NCBI RefSeq assembly: GCF_012184385.1
Contig: NZ_VSRL01000046.1
Coordinates: forward strand, 1-45,820
Length of the DNA stretch: 45,820 bases
DNA from: Lentzea indica
Lineage (GTDB): Bacteria; Actinomycetota; Actinomycetes; Mycobacteriales; Pseudonocardiaceae
Direction of reading: 5' to 3'
Shown here: in pieces, positions 1 through 9,891 of the stretch
How the letters are laid out: each line of letters starts with the position of its first letter
How positions within the stretch are numbered: position 1 is the stretch's first letter
Made by a program: the position numbers and the translations under genes
The notes under the pieces: model-generated
The model's input: only the letters and a program-made list of their open reading frames with translations
Told to the model about the DNA's origin: nothing
Database searches by the model: none

Positions 1-1
1 C

Positions 2-1888
2 GGCGGCGTTCCTGGCGCTGGCGGGCGCGGCGGCCGATCTGCACCGCAGGAGGCGGTCGACGCGTCACGGGCGTTGCACGGCTTGGGTTTCGCGGGTGTG
101 CCGATGGTGCTGACGACGATGGCGCAGAGCACCACCGCGCTGGACAGGGCCGCGATCCACGCACGGGCGGCGCGGTTCCGGCACGACGACCAGGCGCCGA
201 TCGACGACGTCGCCGCGCATCTGCTCGAGGCCGCGCCGATCGGAGAGGACTGGGTGCGGGACGTGCTGCGCATCGCGGCTCGACGGTCCACTCCGGACAA
301 AGCGATCGCCTGTCTGCGAAGGCTTTTGCGCGAGCCGTTGCCCGACGATCTGCGCGGCGAGGTGCTGGTCGAGCTGAGCGAGGCGCAGTCGCTGGTCGAT
401 CCGGGCGCGGCGATCGCGTCGTTGAACAAGGCCGCGAGCGCGTCGATGGACGTGATGGCGGAGGGGCGGATGGCGCTGTTGCTCGCCTACGACCTCGCCG
501 GGCGGCGGCTGTACCGGGACGCGGTCGCGAAGGTCGAGTCGGTGATCGCGCGCGTGTCCGGTGTCGACGCGGATTTGGCTCAACGGCTGGATTTGTACGC
601 GTTGTCGCTGGGCTTGGAGGAGTCGTTCTTCTCCAGCGAGGTGGAGACGCGGATCGCCCGGTTGTCGGGCTCGCGCATGACCTCGGCGCGCAACGAGCGG
701 TTCCTGAACGCGGTCCTGGCGTACCGGGGTGCTTCCGTTGGCACCAACCCCGGGGAGACTCGGCGGCGCGTGCAGTCGTCGTTGCCGTTGTCCATTGGTC
801 GCGACCTGATCGACCAGTTCTCGTTCGCGCACATGATCGTGGCGCTGATCGGCATCGACGAGTACGAGCAGGCCGACCGGCAGTGCGAGGAGGCGCTGCG
901 GGTGACGTCCGAACGCGATCTCGCCGTGTGCGCGGCTCTGGTGCAGGGACTGCGGTGTCACGTGGCGCGGCGGCTGGGCGCGTTGCCTGCCGCGGAACAG
1001 CTCGGCATCGCGTCGCTGTCGAGGCTCGATGCGTTGGGAGCCAACCAGGACGGCAACGTCGTCGTGGCGGTGGCCGGCCTGGTCGGCGCCTGGGTCGACA
1101 CCGGCGACACGACGTCGGCGTTGCGGCTCGTGCGCGAACGCGAGCTCGACGGCGACGTGCCGGAGTACGCGCACTACCACGCACTTCTGCACCAGCGCGG
1201 CCGTCTGCACATGGCTCTCGGCGACCCCGTTCTGGCGTTGCGCGACCACCTCGACTGCGGCCGGCGGATGGAACGCCGTGGCGCGCGCAACCCGTCATTG
1301 CAGCCGTGGCGCTCGCACGCGGCGTTGGCGCACTTGGCGTTGGGGGATTGGGACAGCGCGTTGCGGTTGGCCGCGCAGGAGCTGGAACTGGCGCGCGACT
1401 GGGGTCTCGCGGTGCCGATCGGCGTGGCACTGCGGGTTTCCGGTGTCGTGACTGGAGATGTCGCGTTGCTGGAAGAGGCGGTGTCGACGCTGCGCGCTTC
1501 CCCGCCCCGCCTGGAGCTGGCGCGGGCGCTGGTCGACTGGGGTGTCGCGCTGCGCTCGTCGGGCCGCGGCCCGGAGGCGCTGGCGGCGTTGCGGCAGGGC
1601 CACGACGTGGCGAAGAGGTGCGGCGCGATCCCGTTGATGGGACTCGCGGCACGGGAGTTGCGCAGGGCAGGCGGCCGCCCGGCCCGCACGCCGTCGGGTT
1701 CGGTGCTCACCGCGCAGGAGGAACACATCGTGCGGCGCGCCGTGCACGGCCTGACCAACCGGCAAATCGCGGCGGAACTGTTCGTCACGCCACGAGCCGT
1801 TGAACTGCATCTGACGCGCGCGTATCGAAAACTGGGTATTTCCGGGAGGCGAGACCTGGCGGCGGCATTGGAAAAGGCCGGCGCGTGA
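2..1888 (+). CDS. LuxR-family transcriptional regulator, large ATPase/TPR type (5' end outside window)
   Basis: C-terminal two-thirds of a large regulator of the MalT/LAL type. The last ~60 residues are a LuxR-type helix-turn-helix (LTAQEEHIVRRAVHGLTNRQ, then IAAELFVTPRAVELHLTRAY), which binds DNA. Before it lie ~500 residues of Ala/Leu-rich helical repeats typical of the TPR-like middle of these proteins. The P-loop ATPase domain expected at the N-terminus is not in the window. The frame is open from base 2 and a TTG at 74 is the first recognisable start, but the family's usual length (~900 aa) says translation begins upstream. Bases 3-50 read better in another frame (AAFLALAGAAADLH, like the end of the ATPase domain), so a one-base deletion near 45-60 is suspected. 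The ligand and target genes cannot be told from here. Confidence 0.8.
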   Translation, partial: GGVPGAGGRGGRSAPQEAVDASRALHGLGFAGVPMVLTTMAQSTTALDRAAIHARAARFRHDDQAPIDDVAAHLLEAAPIGEDWVRDVLRIAARRSTPDKAIACLRRLLREPLPDDLRGEVLVELSEAQSLVDPGAAIASLNKAASASMDVMAEGRMALLLAYDLAGRRLYRDAVAKVESVIARVSGVDADLAQRLDLYALSLGLEESFFSSEVETRIARLSGSRMTSARNERFLNAVLAYRGASVGTNPGETRRRVQSSLPLSIGRDLIDQFSFAHMIVALIGIDEYEQADRQCEEALRVTSERDLAVCAALVQGLRCHVARRLGALPAAEQLGIASLSRLDALGANQDGNVVVAVAGLVGAWVDTGDTTSALRLVRERELDGDVPEYAHYHALLHQRGRLHMALGDPVLALRDHLDCGRRMERRGARNPSLQPWRSHAALAHLALGDWDSALRLAAQELELARDWGLAVPIGVALRVSGVVTGDVALLEEAVSTLRASPPRLELARALVDWGVALRSSGRGPEALAALRQGHDVAKRCGAIPLMGLAARELRRAGGRPARTPSGSVLTAQEEHIVRRAVHGLTNRQIAAELFVTPRAVELHLTRAYRKLGISGRRDLAAALEKAGA

Positions 1889-1908
1889 GGGCGGCGCCGG
1901 CCTTTTCC
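1870..1908. terminator. Bidirectional intrinsic terminator between convergent genes
   Basis: Perfect 15-bp inverted repeat (arms 1870-1884 and 1894-1908) with a 9-nt loop that contains the stop codon of the LuxR gene. The arms end in AAAA/TTTT, giving a U-rich end in either direction. It separates the plus-strand regulator from the minus-strand small secreted protein. Confidence 0.85.
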
Positions 1909-1915
1909 CTGGGCG

Positions 1916-2230
1916 TTACTTGATGACGACGATGCCCGACGCGAAGATCTTGCCGCCGACCTTCTTGCCGTTCACGTCGACCGACGCACCGACCTTCAGC
2001 TCACCGGAGATGATGGTCTGCGTGAGGCTGTAGTCCACGTCCACCGTCGTGGAGGCGTCGACCTTCACCTTGATGGACTTGCCCTTGACGACCGCGACGA
2101 CCTCGCCGGTCACGTTTGCCGCGGCCTCGGCCGACTGGTTCGTCGTCGGCGCGGCGACAGCCTGGGCGGCACCACCGAACAGCACGGCGGTGGCGGCGAG
2201 ACCGACGAGAACACCCTTGATCGCGTTCAT
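1916..2230 (-). CDS. Small secreted protein of unknown function
   Basis: A 104-residue protein with a Sec-type signal peptide: basic start MNAIKG, hydrophobic stretch VLVGLAATAVLFGGAAQ, and a likely cleavage after AVAA near residue 27. The mature part is ~77 residues of alternating Val/Lys/Gly/Asp (GEVVAVVKGKSIKVKV, then VDVNGKKVGG), the pattern of a small all-beta domain such as an OB-like or DUF5666-like fold. A good AAGGAG ribosome site lies 6-7 bases before the ATG. It has no Cys and no membrane anchor, so it is probably released or loosely wall-bound. I do not recognise a function. Confidence 0.75.
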   Translation of the reverse strand: MNAIKGVLVGLAATAVLFGGAAQAVAAPTTNQSAEAAANVTGEVVAVVKGKSIKVKVDASTTVDVDYSLTQTIISGELKVGASVDVNGKKVGGKIFASGIVVIK

Positions 2231-2397
2231 TTGTTCTCCTTGATGCCTTCGTGCTTCGGGGAGATTTCCTGGGCCCGGTTGAAATGTGGCCCAGCATGAT
2301 CCGCACGCTCAAGGGTTCGGTTTCAAGTTTTCGTTCTCGCCGAAGTGCGGCTTTGCATTGGGCAACGACTTCGGTGGCGTGTGGCAAACTTGTGGGC

Positions 2398-2616
2398 ATG
2401 CTGCGGAACATGTTTCGGTGGGGCAGAGGCAAGGCCGTCACGCAGTGCTCCTGCGAGCCCGAGTGGCAGGGCCTCTACACCGAGATCGACGGCCAGCGCC
2501 AGCTCGCGCTGCCCCGCGACGAGATGGCGACCATCGTGGGGTATCTGGACCTGACGGCCCACTGCGCCGGCTGCGGCGCCGAGTACCCGAAGCCGTGGGG
2601 TCTGGCCTCCAAGTAG
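2398..2616 (+). CDS. Small Cys-rich protein, possible metal-binding (hypothetical)
   Basis: A 72-residue protein with a basic N-terminus (MLRNMFRWGRGK) and two cysteine pairs: CSC near residue 17 and CAGCG near residue 57. The pairs frame a short acidic/hydrophobic core, as in a small zinc ribbon, although the first pair is C-x-C rather than C-x2-C. The frame is open upstream to 2251, but the ATG at 2398 removes an unconvincing N-terminus. A GTG six bases earlier is possible. It ends 11 bases before the xthA start, so the two genes are probably co-transcribed. No family is recognised. The link to DNA repair rests on position only. Confidence 0.55.
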   Translation: MLRNMFRWGRGKAVTQCSCEPEWQGLYTEIDGQRQLALPRDEMATIVGYLDLTAHCAGCGAEYPKPWGLASK

Positions 2617-2627
2617 GCTCCTCGGTC

Positions 2628-3422
2628 GTGCTCACGGTCTCCACGATCAACGTCAACGGTCTGCGCGCTGCCGCGAAGAAGGGCTACCTCTCGTGGCTGG
2701 AGACTTCCTCCGCCGATGTGGTGTGCCTGCAGGAAGTCCGCGCGGAACCTGACGAGCTGCCTTCGGACGTCCACTCGCCCACGGGCTGGCACGGCGTGTA
2801 CGCGCCGTCGTCGTTGAAGGGCCGCGCTGGCGTGGGGATCATGTCGCGCGTCGAGCCCTCGTCGGTGCGTGTGGGCTTCGGTACCGCGGAGTTCGAGTCG
2901 AGCGGCCGGTACGTGGAGATCGAGCTGCCCAACGTCGTTGTGGGGTCCTTGTACCTGCCCTCCGGCGACGTCGGCACCGAGAAGCAGGACGAGAAGGACC
3001 GCTTCATGGCGGCCTTCCTGCCGTACCTGGTGTCGCTGCGTGAGAAGGCGGCCGTGTCGGGCCGTGAGGTGCTCGTGTGTGGTGACTGGAACATCGCGCA
3101 CCAGCAGGCAGACCTGAAGAACTGGCGGACGAACCAGAAGGAGTCCGGCTTCCTGCCGTACGAGCGGGAGTGGATGACCTCGGTGTTCGCGTCGGGATAC
3201 AACGACGTGGTGCGCGCGCTGCACCCTGATGTCACCGGGCCTTACTCGTGGTGGTCGTACCGCGGCAAGGCCTTCGACAACGACTCGGGCTGGCGGATCG
3301 ACTACCACGTGGCGACGGACGGGCTGGCGGCTCGGGCTTCGTCTGCGGTGGTGGAGCGGGCTGCGACGTACGCGGAGCGCTGGTCGGACCACGCCCCTGT
3401 CACCGTCGTGTACTCGGACTGA
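2628..3422 (+). CDS. xthA: Exodeoxyribonuclease III (AP endonuclease)
   Basis: A 264-residue enzyme of the exonuclease III/APE1 fold. It cleaves DNA 5' of abasic sites and has 3'-5' exonuclease and phosphatase activity in base-excision repair. Visible family motifs are INVNGLRAA at the start, VVCLQEVRAE (metal-binding Glu), GDWNIAHQQAD (catalytic Asp and Asn), the WWSYRG and WRIDYHVAT blocks, and the terminal WSDHAPV with the catalytic Asp-His. The length is normal for the family. The GTG at 2628 was chosen because the protein starts directly with the first beta strand (LTVSTINVNG). The last bases of the gene recur after the downstream toxin-antitoxin pair (4114-4139). Confidence 0.93.
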   Translation: MLTVSTINVNGLRAAAKKGYLSWLETSSADVVCLQEVRAEPDELPSDVHSPTGWHGVYAPSSLKGRAGVGIMSRVEPSSVRVGFGTAEFESSGRYVEIELPNVVVGSLYLPSGDVGTEKQDEKDRFMAAFLPYLVSLREKAAVSGREVLVCGDWNIAHQQADLKNWRTNQKESGFLPYEREWMTSVFASGYNDVVRALHPDVTGPYSWWSYRGKAFDNDSGWRIDYHVATDGLAARASSAVVERAATYAERWSDHAPVTVVYSD

Positions 3423-3426
3423 CCCA
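3401..3426 (+). repeat. Direct repeat, copy 1: 3' end of xthA
   Basis: The last 22 bases of xthA, including its stop codon, plus four bases after it. A copy with 24 of 26 identical bases lies at 4114-4139, immediately after hepT. The copies begin 713 bases apart and bracket the mntA/hepT pair. Both mismatches (3410 and 3416) fall at third codon positions and are synonymous. Confidence 0.85.
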
Positions 3427-3469
3427 ACGCCGGAGATCAGGCACAATCGTGTTTGAGGAGGTGGCGAGG

Positions 3470-3778
3470 GTGCACGAGGTCGTGACGGCCAAGCTGGCCG
3501 AGATCGAGGAGCTGTGCCGGGCGCTGGGCGTTCGGCGGCTTGACGTGTTCGGGTCGGCGGTCAGTGACTCGTTCGACGTGGCGACCAGCGATGTGGACAT
3601 TCTCGTCGACTTTGAGATCGGGCACGGCTTTGATCACTTCGGCACCTACTTCGCGTTGAAGGAAGGGCTGGAGCGGATCCTCGACAGGCCTGTTGACCTG
3701 GTGATCAGCGGCAGCATCCGCAACCCGTACTTCCGGCAGCAGGTCATGGACAGCAAGGAAAACCTGTATGCGGCGTGA
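3470..3778 (+). CDS. mntA: MntA-type minimal nucleotidyltransferase antitoxin
   Basis: A 102-residue minimal nucleotidyltransferase. In characterised HepT/MntA pairs this antitoxin adds AMP to the HepT toxin and blocks it. The signature is FGSAVSDSF followed by SDVDILVDFE, that is GS-x11-DxD, with a later Asp in PVDLVIS as the third metal ligand. The GTG at 3470 is preferred because a GAGGAGG ribosome site (3455-3461) stands 8 bases before it. Starts at 3449 and 3461 lack this spacing. The gene overlaps hepT by 11 bases, so the pair is probably translationally coupled. Substrate and activity are inferred from the family. Confidence 0.85.
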   Translation: MHEVVTAKLAEIEELCRALGVRRLDVFGSAVSDSFDVATSDVDILVDFEIGHGFDHFGTYFALKEGLERILDRPVDLVISGSIRNPYFRQQVMDSKENLYAA

Positions 3779-4112
3779 TCCCCGCACGTACTTGTGGGAT
3801 GCCTTGCACGCTGCCGAGCTGTTGGCCGAGTTCAGCAGCGGCAAGTCCTTCACGGACTACCTGGGTGACGCGATGCTGCGGTCGGCAGTCGAGCGGCAGT
3901 TCGAGATCATCGGTGAGGCGCTGAACAACCTGTCCAAGGTCTCCCCGGAACTCGCTGCGGCGATACCGGACCTGTCTCGCATCGTCGCCTTCCGCAACAT
4001 CTTGATCCACGGCTATGCCAGCGTGGACGATGCGCTCGTTTGGCAGGTGCTCACCGAGAAGCGGCCACAGCTGGAGGAGCGGTTGCATCAGCTGCTCGCG
4101 GGGCTCGGTTGA
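3768..4112 (+). CDS. hepT: HepT-type (DUF86) HEPN ribonuclease toxin
   Basis: A 114-residue all-helical HEPN-domain protein of the HepT family. The catalytic motif R-x4-H-x-Y appears as RNILIHGY near residue 84, and upstream helices include LRSAVERQFEIIGEALNNL, typical of DUF86. HepT proteins cleave RNA, and their cognate MntA modifies the Tyr of this motif. The ATG at 3768 lies inside the end of mntA. The stop codon is followed after one base by the second copy of the xthA tail, so the pair fills the space between the two repeats almost exactly. Toxicity has not been shown here. Confidence 0.87.
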   Translation: MRRDPRTYLWDALHAAELLAEFSSGKSFTDYLGDAMLRSAVERQFEIIGEALNNLSKVSPELAAAIPDLSRIVAFRNILIHGYASVDDALVWQVLTEKRPQLEERLHQLLAGLG

Positions 4113-4113
4113 G

Positions 4114-4139
4114 CACCGTCGTCTACTCCGACTGACCCA
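4114..4139 (+). repeat. Direct repeat, copy 2: displaced xthA tail
   Basis: It repeats 3401-3426 with 24 of 26 bases identical and still reads T-V-V-Y-S-D-stop in the xthA frame, though no gene now reads into it. It begins two bases after the hepT stop. This is what remains if a segment entered at the 3' end of xthA and brought its own copy of that end, or if the end was duplicated on entry. Confidence 0.85.
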
Positions 4140-4244
4140 GCCCGACCAGCCTTTATCGCTCTTGTCCCCCACCTGACGGCTCGATTTAACCCACCAGCTC
4201 CCCGAACATGAACACGATTCAGCATCGATGAATCGGGGGCGTTC

Positions 4245-5903
4245 ATGACGGGCTTCAAGCGGCGTTCATTCCTCCTGGCCATGGGCGTGGGCGCCGCAGG
4301 CGTGCCACTCCTGGACACGCAAGCGATTGCCTCGACCGCAGGCACCACACTCGACACCACAGCCGTACCGGTCGGCACCAGCGGCTACCGCAGGCTCGCG
4401 GCAGGCCCGGGCTGGCCGACCGTCGTGCGCAACGACATCATCCAGGCCAAAGCAGGCCGCGAAGCACGGCGCCAAGCCCTGACCAGCTTCGTGCAGTTCT
4501 CCGACATGCACATCTGTGACGCGCAGAGCCCGCTGCGGTTCGAGTACCTGCACCCGATCATGGGGTCCAGCGCGCACCGGCCGCAGGAGGCGCTCACGGC
4601 GCAAGGGTCGACGTCGCTCGTCAAGCGCGTCAACGCCGTGCGCCGAGGTCCGCTGACCGGCAGGCCGTTCGACTTCCTCATGACGACCGGCGACAACACC
4701 GACAACCACGAGCACGTCGAGCTCGACTGGTTCCTCACGATCCTCAACGGCGGCCGGATCACGCCCAACACCGGTGACTCCAGGTACGAAGGCGTGCAAA
4801 ACGCGGGTATCAAGACGTTCTGGCAGCCAGACCTCAGTGGCAGCGACGACTACAAGGCGGCGGGCTTCCCGCAGCTCAGCGGACTGCTCGATGCCGCGGT
4901 CCGCGAGTTCACCAGCCCCGGCCTGAACATCCCCTGGTACGCCACCATCGGCAACCACGACGACAGCGTGGTCGGCGCGTTGCCCGATGGGCTGCTCGAC
5001 AGCTGGTACACGGGACGCAAGAAGATCGTCGGGCTCGGCGACCCCGTGCAGAACGCGAAGGTCGCGAAGGCCTTCACCGACCCGACGGCTGTGCCCGAGG
5101 CGTTGGCCATTATCGCGAACGGCGGCGCAATAAGGACCGTGACGCCCGATGACCGTCGCAGGCTGTTCGACACCGGTCAGTTCGTGCGCAAGCACCTGCC
5201 GACGGGTGGACACGGCTACACCGAGGCGAACGCGGACGGTGTCGACGTCTTCTACACGTTCCGGATGGCGCCCGGCGTCACCGGCATCAGCATGGACACG
5301 ACGAACCTCGCCGGGTTCTCCGAGGGCTCGATCGGGCTGCACCAGCTCAACTGGATCGAGAAGACTCTCAAGCGCAACAGCTCGCTCTACTACGACTGGC
5401 TCGGCAGGCCGACACGGCAGAACGTCACCGACGAGCTGTTCGTGCTGTTCAGCCACCACACGAGCAAGACGATGGGCAACGTTCTGCCGGACCGGCGTCG
5501 CCCGCTGGACCCGCGAATGAACGGCAACGCGCTGGTCGATCTTCTTCACCGGTTCCCGAACGTGCTGGCGTGGGTCAACGGCCACACGCACCGCAACGTG
5601 ATCACGCCGCACCGGCACAGCACGCCGTCGCGGAGCTTCTGGGAGATCAACACTGCCGCGCACGTCGACTACCCGCAGCACGCCCGCGTGATCGAGGTGG
5701 CTGACAACGGGGACGGCACGTTGTCGCTGTTCACGACGTTGCTGGAGGCCGATGCGCCGTACCAGGTGGACTACGACGACCGGACCGATACAGGGCTTGC
5801 CAGCCTGTGCAGGGAGTTCACCTACAACGACATCCACTCGCGGACGAACCCGCTGGGCACGCCGCTGGACCGGAACACGGAACTGCTCGTCGCGGTGCGC
5901 TGA
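4245..5903 (+). CDS. Tat-exported metallophosphoesterase (TIGR03767-like)
   Basis: A 552-residue calcineurin-like phosphoesterase with an N-terminal twin-arginine signal ([19 protein letters not shown]), so probably exported folded with its metals. The metal-site motifs are in the expected order: D-x-H in FSDMHICD (~87-89), GDNTDN (~149-154), GNHDD (~236-241), HH in FSHHTSK, and GHTHRN near 450. The length and the long insert between GNHDD and FSHHT fit the large actinobacterial family TIGR03767, whose substrate is unknown to me. The start is the ATG at 4245, which opens directly on the Tat motif. It stands alone between the toxin-antitoxin pair and fbiC. Confidence 0.85.
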   Translation: MTGFKRRSFLLAMGVGAAGVPLLDTQAIASTAGTTLDTTAVPVGTSGYRRLAAGPGWPTVVRNDIIQAKAGREARRQALTSFVQFSDMHICDAQSPLRFEYLHPIMGSSAHRPQEALTAQGSTSLVKRVNAVRRGPLTGRPFDFLMTTGDNTDNHEHVELDWFLTILNGGRITPNTGDSRYEGVQNAGIKTFWQPDLSGSDDYKAAGFPQLSGLLDAAVREFTSPGLNIPWYATIGNHDDSVVGALPDGLLDSWYTGRKKIVGLGDPVQNAKVAKAFTDPTAVPEALAIIANGGAIRTVTPDDRRRLFDTGQFVRKHLPTGGHGYTEANADGVDVFYTFRMAPGVTGISMDTTNLAGFSEGSIGLHQLNWIEKTLKRNSSLYYDWLGRPTRQNVTDELFVLFSHHTSKTMGNVLPDRRRPLDPRMNGNALVDLLHRFPNVLAWVNGHTHRNVITPHRHSTPSRSFWEINTAAHVDYPQHARVIEVADNGDGTLSLFTTLLEADAPYQVDYDDRTDTGLASLCREFTYNDIHSRTNPLGTPLDRNTELLVAVR

Positions 5904-5952
5904 AGTGGGATGTCCCACAGCGCATCACAACTGATCAGGAATTTAAGCGGCC

Positions 5953-5958
5953 TAAGGT
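5953..5958 (+). promoter_or_regulatory. Candidate -10 element of a leaderless fbiC transcript
   Basis: TAAGGT fits the actinobacterial -10 consensus TANNNT and lies exactly 7 bases before the GTG at 5966. This is the spacing seen when transcription begins at the first base of the start codon. No strong Shine-Dalgarno sequence is visible before the gene. This rests on consensus matching only. Confidence 0.4.
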
Positions 5959-5965
5959 CGTTGAC

Positions 5966-7090
5966 GTGGCAGTGGACATCTCAGTAACCCCACCGCAGCC
6001 CAGTCCGAGCGCGGCGGCCATGCGGCGTGCGCTGCGCCGGGCCGCTGACGGTGCCGTGCTCGACGCGACCGAGGCTGCCGTGTTGCTGCATGCGCGCGGG
6101 GATGATCTGGACGCGCTGTTGACCGCGGCGGGCAAGGTGCGGGACGCGCACTTGCTCGCCGAGGGGCGTCCCGGGATCGTCACGTACAGCCGGTCGGTGT
6201 TCATCCCGCTGACCAGGCTGTGCCGGGACCGGTGTCACTACTGCACGTTCGCGACCGTGCCGCACAAGCTGCCCGCGGCGTTCCTCGAACGCGACGAGGT
6301 GCTGGAGATCGCCCGCGCAGGGGCGGCTCAAGGGTGCAAGGAAGCGCTCTTCACGCTCGGGGACCGGCCGGAGGACCGGTGGCCGGCCGCGAAGGAGTGG
6401 CTGGAGGCACGTGGTTACGAGTCCACTTTGGACTACGTGCGGGCCAGTGCCATTGCGGTGCTTGAGGAAACCGGTCTGCTCCCGCACCTGAACCCCGGCG
6501 TGCTGAGCTGGGAGGAACTGACCAGGCTGCGCCCTGTCGCGTCCAGCATGGGCATGATGCTGGAGACCACCGCCGAGCGGCTGTGGAGCGAGAAGGGCGG
6601 CCCGCACTACGGCAGCCCTGACAAGGAACCCGCTGTCCGCCTGCGCGTCCTCACCGACGCGGGACGCGTGAACGTTCCCTTCACCACCGGAATCCTGATC
6701 GGCATCGGCGAGACCATCGCTGAGCGCGCGGAGTCGCTGCTCGCGATGCGTCAGGTCGCCAAGCAGTACGGGCACATCCAGGAAGTGATCATCCAGAACT
6801 TCCGCGCCAAGCCGGACACGGCGATGCGCGGCATGCCCGACGCCGACCTGACCGAGCTCGCGGCCACGATCGCCGTTGCGCGCCTTGTGATGCCTTCGAC
6901 CGTGAGCGTGCAGGCGCCGCCGAACCTGGTCGGCGAGGAGTTCGACCTGATGCTGCGCGCGGGCGTCGACGACTGGGGCGGCGTCTCGCCGATCACGCCG
7001 GACCACGTGAACCCCGAGAAGCCCTGGCCGCAGGTCGACAAGCTCGTCGACATCACCCGTGAGGCCGGTTTTCCTTGCAGGAACGGCTGA
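5966..7090 (+). CDS. fbiC: FbiC, CofG half (FO synthase subunit 1), frame break at its end
   Basis: Radical-SAM half of the 7,8-didemethyl-8-hydroxy-5-deazariboflavin (FO) synthase, which makes the flavin-like core of coenzyme F420. The iron-sulfur motif C-x3-C-x2-C is at C86, C90 and C93 (LCRDRCHYC). The TIM-barrel blocks [15 protein letters not shown] and [12 protein letters not shown] follow. In actinobacteria CofG and CofH are usually one ~850-residue FbiC. Here the frame ends at 7090 just after GFP, while the CofH half continues one frame lower from 7075. A missing base near 7070-7076 would join them (F-P-L-Q-E-R-L). GTG 5966 was chosen for its placement behind the -10 candidate. If the split is real, the two halves are coupled by a 16-base overlap. 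Confidence 0.85.
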   Translation: MAVDISVTPPQPSPSAAAMRRALRRAADGAVLDATEAAVLLHARGDDLDALLTAAGKVRDAHLLAEGRPGIVTYSRSVFIPLTRLCRDRCHYCTFATVPHKLPAAFLERDEVLEIARAGAAQGCKEALFTLGDRPEDRWPAAKEWLEARGYESTLDYVRASAIAVLEETGLLPHLNPGVLSWEELTRLRPVASSMGMMLETTAERLWSEKGGPHYGSPDKEPAVRLRVLTDAGRVNVPFTTGILIGIGETIAERAESLLAMRQVAKQYGHIQEVIIQNFRAKPDTAMRGMPDADLTELAATIAVARLVMPSTVSVQAPPNLVGEEFDLMLRAGVDDWGGVSPITPDHVNPEKPWPQVDKLVDITREAGFPCRNG

Positions 7091-8487
7091 ACGTCTACCC
7101 GCGCTACGTCCGTGCGGCGGCGGGGCAATGGATCGACACCCGGCTCACCGCGCATGTTTCCGCGCTGGCGTTGGAAAGCGGGCTCGCGAACCCCGACGCT
7201 GAAGTGGTCGGCCGTGAGTGGCAAGAACCGGACGGCGGGCTCGACACGTTTGGCCGCGCGGACCTGAACACCGCGATCGACACCGAAGGCCGCACGGGCG
7301 ACCGGCGCGGCGACTTCGACGAGGTCTACGGCGACTGGGACGAGCTGAAGATTCCTGTTGCGCCGCAACGGCTTCCCGAAGACGTCCAACGTGGACTGAA
7401 GATCGCAGCGAACGATCCGGCCGCGTTGCTCGGTGACACCGAGGCCGCGATGGCCCTCCTCACCGCCGACGGCGACGCACTCGAAGAGATGACCCGCCTC
7501 GCCAACGATCTGCGGCGCGAGGTCGTGGGCGACGACGTCACGTACGTGGTCAACAGGAACATCAACTTCTCGAACGTCTGCTACGTCGGTTGCCGTTTCT
7601 GCGCTTTCGCTCAACGCGAGCGCGACGCGGACGCGTTCCGGCTCTCGGCGGAAGAGGTCGCCGACCGCGCGCAGGAGGCGTGGGACACGGGTGCCACCGA
7701 GGTCTGCATGCAGGGCGGCATCGACCCCAAACTGCCGGTGACCTACTACGCGGACGTCGTGCGCGCGATCAAGAAGCGTCTGCCCGAGATGCACGTGCAC
7801 GCGTTCAGCCCGATGGAGATCGTCTCCGCCGCGGCGAAGGCGGGCGTGAGCGTGCGCGAGTGGCTGACCGAGTTGAAGGAAGCCGGCCTGGACACGATTC
7901 CCGGTACGGCGGCCGAAATTCTCGACGACGACGTGCGGTGGGTGCTGACCAAGGGCAAGCTGCCGACCGCGACCTGGCTCGACGTCGTCGGAACAGCCCA
8001 TGAGCTGGGCATTCGTTCATCGTCGACGATGATGTACGGCCACGTGGACCACCCCGGCCACTGGCTCAGCCACTTCCGCGTGCTGGCGAACCTCCAGGAC
8101 AGGACCGGCGGGCTCACCGAGTTCGTCGCGCTGCCGTTCGTGCACCGCAACGCCCCGATCTACCTCGCCGGCGTCGCCCGCCCCGGCCCCACCCGCCGCG
8201 ACAACCGGGCCGTGCACGCGTTCGCGCGGCTGGCGTTGCACGGGCGGATCGACAACATCCAGTGCTCGTGGGTCAAGCTCGGCGACGAGGGCACCGCGGA
8301 GATCCTCAACGGCGGTGCGAACGACATCGGCGGCACGTTGATGGAGGAGACCATCAGCCGCATGGCCGGGTCCGAGCACGGGTCCGCGCGTACTGTGCGT
8401 GAGCTTGAAACCCTGGCTTCGCTCGCAGGGCGTAACGCCCGTCAGCGGACTACGACATATGGGCGAGTGCGGATCGATCAACAGTGA
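7075..8487 (+). CDS. fbiC: FbiC, CofH half (FO synthase subunit 2)
   Basis: Second radical-SAM half of FO synthase. It joins a tyrosine-derived fragment to the pyrimidine 5-amino-6-ribitylaminouracil. The cluster motif C-x3-C-x2-C is in [12 protein letters not shown], about 170 residues in, followed by [11 protein letters not shown] and the family block [11 protein letters not shown]. The stretch before the cluster ([10 protein letters not shown]) is the linker found in fused FbiC. The only start near the beginning is a TTG at 7075 with a weak GAGG about ten bases upstream, so independent initiation is doubtful. I favour a single fbiC spanning 5966-8487 with a one-base deletion. Confidence 0.85.
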   Translation: MQERLNVYPRYVRAAAGQWIDTRLTAHVSALALESGLANPDAEVVGREWQEPDGGLDTFGRADLNTAIDTEGRTGDRRGDFDEVYGDWDELKIPVAPQRLPEDVQRGLKIAANDPAALLGDTEAAMALLTADGDALEEMTRLANDLRREVVGDDVTYVVNRNINFSNVCYVGCRFCAFAQRERDADAFRLSAEEVADRAQEAWDTGATEVCMQGGIDPKLPVTYYADVVRAIKKRLPEMHVHAFSPMEIVSAAAKAGVSVREWLTELKEAGLDTIPGTAAEILDDDVRWVLTKGKLPTATWLDVVGTAHELGIRSSSTMMYGHVDHPGHWLSHFRVLANLQDRTGGLTEFVALPFVHRNAPIYLAGVARPGPTRRDNRAVHAFARLALHGRIDNIQCSWVKLGDEGTAEILNGGANDIGGTLMEETISRMAGSEHGSARTVRELETLASLAGRNARQRTTTYGRVRIDQQ

Positions 8488-8513
8488 CCGATAGTCTGTT
8501 TCGGCGCATCGAC

Positions 8514-8532
8514 GCTACCGGCCTTCGGTAGC
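8514..8532 (+). terminator. Possible weak terminator after fbiC
   Basis: A 7-bp perfect stem (8514-8520 with 8526-8532) with a 5-nt loop lies 27 bases after the fbiC stop. Only a TT follows, so as an intrinsic terminator it is weak. Confidence 0.35.
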
Positions 8533-8601
8533 TTGGCGGCCAATCAGTCAGCAAGGTTCACCCGTTCCGGGGTGGATCTGTGCCTTGGGGAGGCTCGGCA
8601 A

Positions 8602-8802
8602 GTGCAAGGCATGAGTCTGGTGCTGAGTGCTGCGGTTGAGAGCAGCATGACCGGCACCGCTGCTGGTCCCGTGGGTCTGATCGCGGTCACGGCGGGTGTG
8701 GGCGGTTTGGTGTACGGCCTGGTCAAGCGGCGCAAGCCGGCCACGGTCTCGGCGGCGAACCAGCGCGTCGACCTGGTCCAGCAGGACACCGCGCAGAACT
8801 GA
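8602..8802 (+). CDS. Small single-pass membrane protein (hypothetical)
   Basis: A 66-residue protein with one clear membrane segment (VGLIAVTAGVGGLVYGLV), followed by a basic patch KRRK and a polar tail ending in QQDTAQN. By the positive-inside rule the C-terminus is cytoplasmic. GTG 8602 has a GGGGAGG ribosome site 8 bases upstream. An ATG three codons later is an alternative. It lies 27 bases before trpS on the same strand. No function is recognised. Confidence 0.55.
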   Translation: MQGMSLVLSAAVESSMTGTAAGPVGLIAVTAGVGGLVYGLVKRRKPATVSAANQRVDLVQQDTAQN

Positions 8803-9867
<1,065 letters not shown>

Positions 9868-9891
9868 TGCACTTGCACTAGCGTCTTGGTC

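Noticed and set aside
74..1249. Long minus-strand open frame opposite the LuxR gene
   Set aside because: Arg/Gln/His-rich shadow of a GC-rich coding strand. The plus-strand frame has a recognisable LuxR DNA-binding domain.
4266..5918. 550-codon minus-strand open frame opposite the metallophosphoesterase
   Set aside because: Shadow of a high-GC gene; no protein-like motifs. The plus frame has a Tat signal and five metal motifs.
7062..7080. Programmed -1 frameshifting in fbiC
   Set aside because: The shift needed is -1, but the GGT-TTT-CCT-T context does not fit X-XXY-YYZ, and similar breaks elsewhere point to indels.
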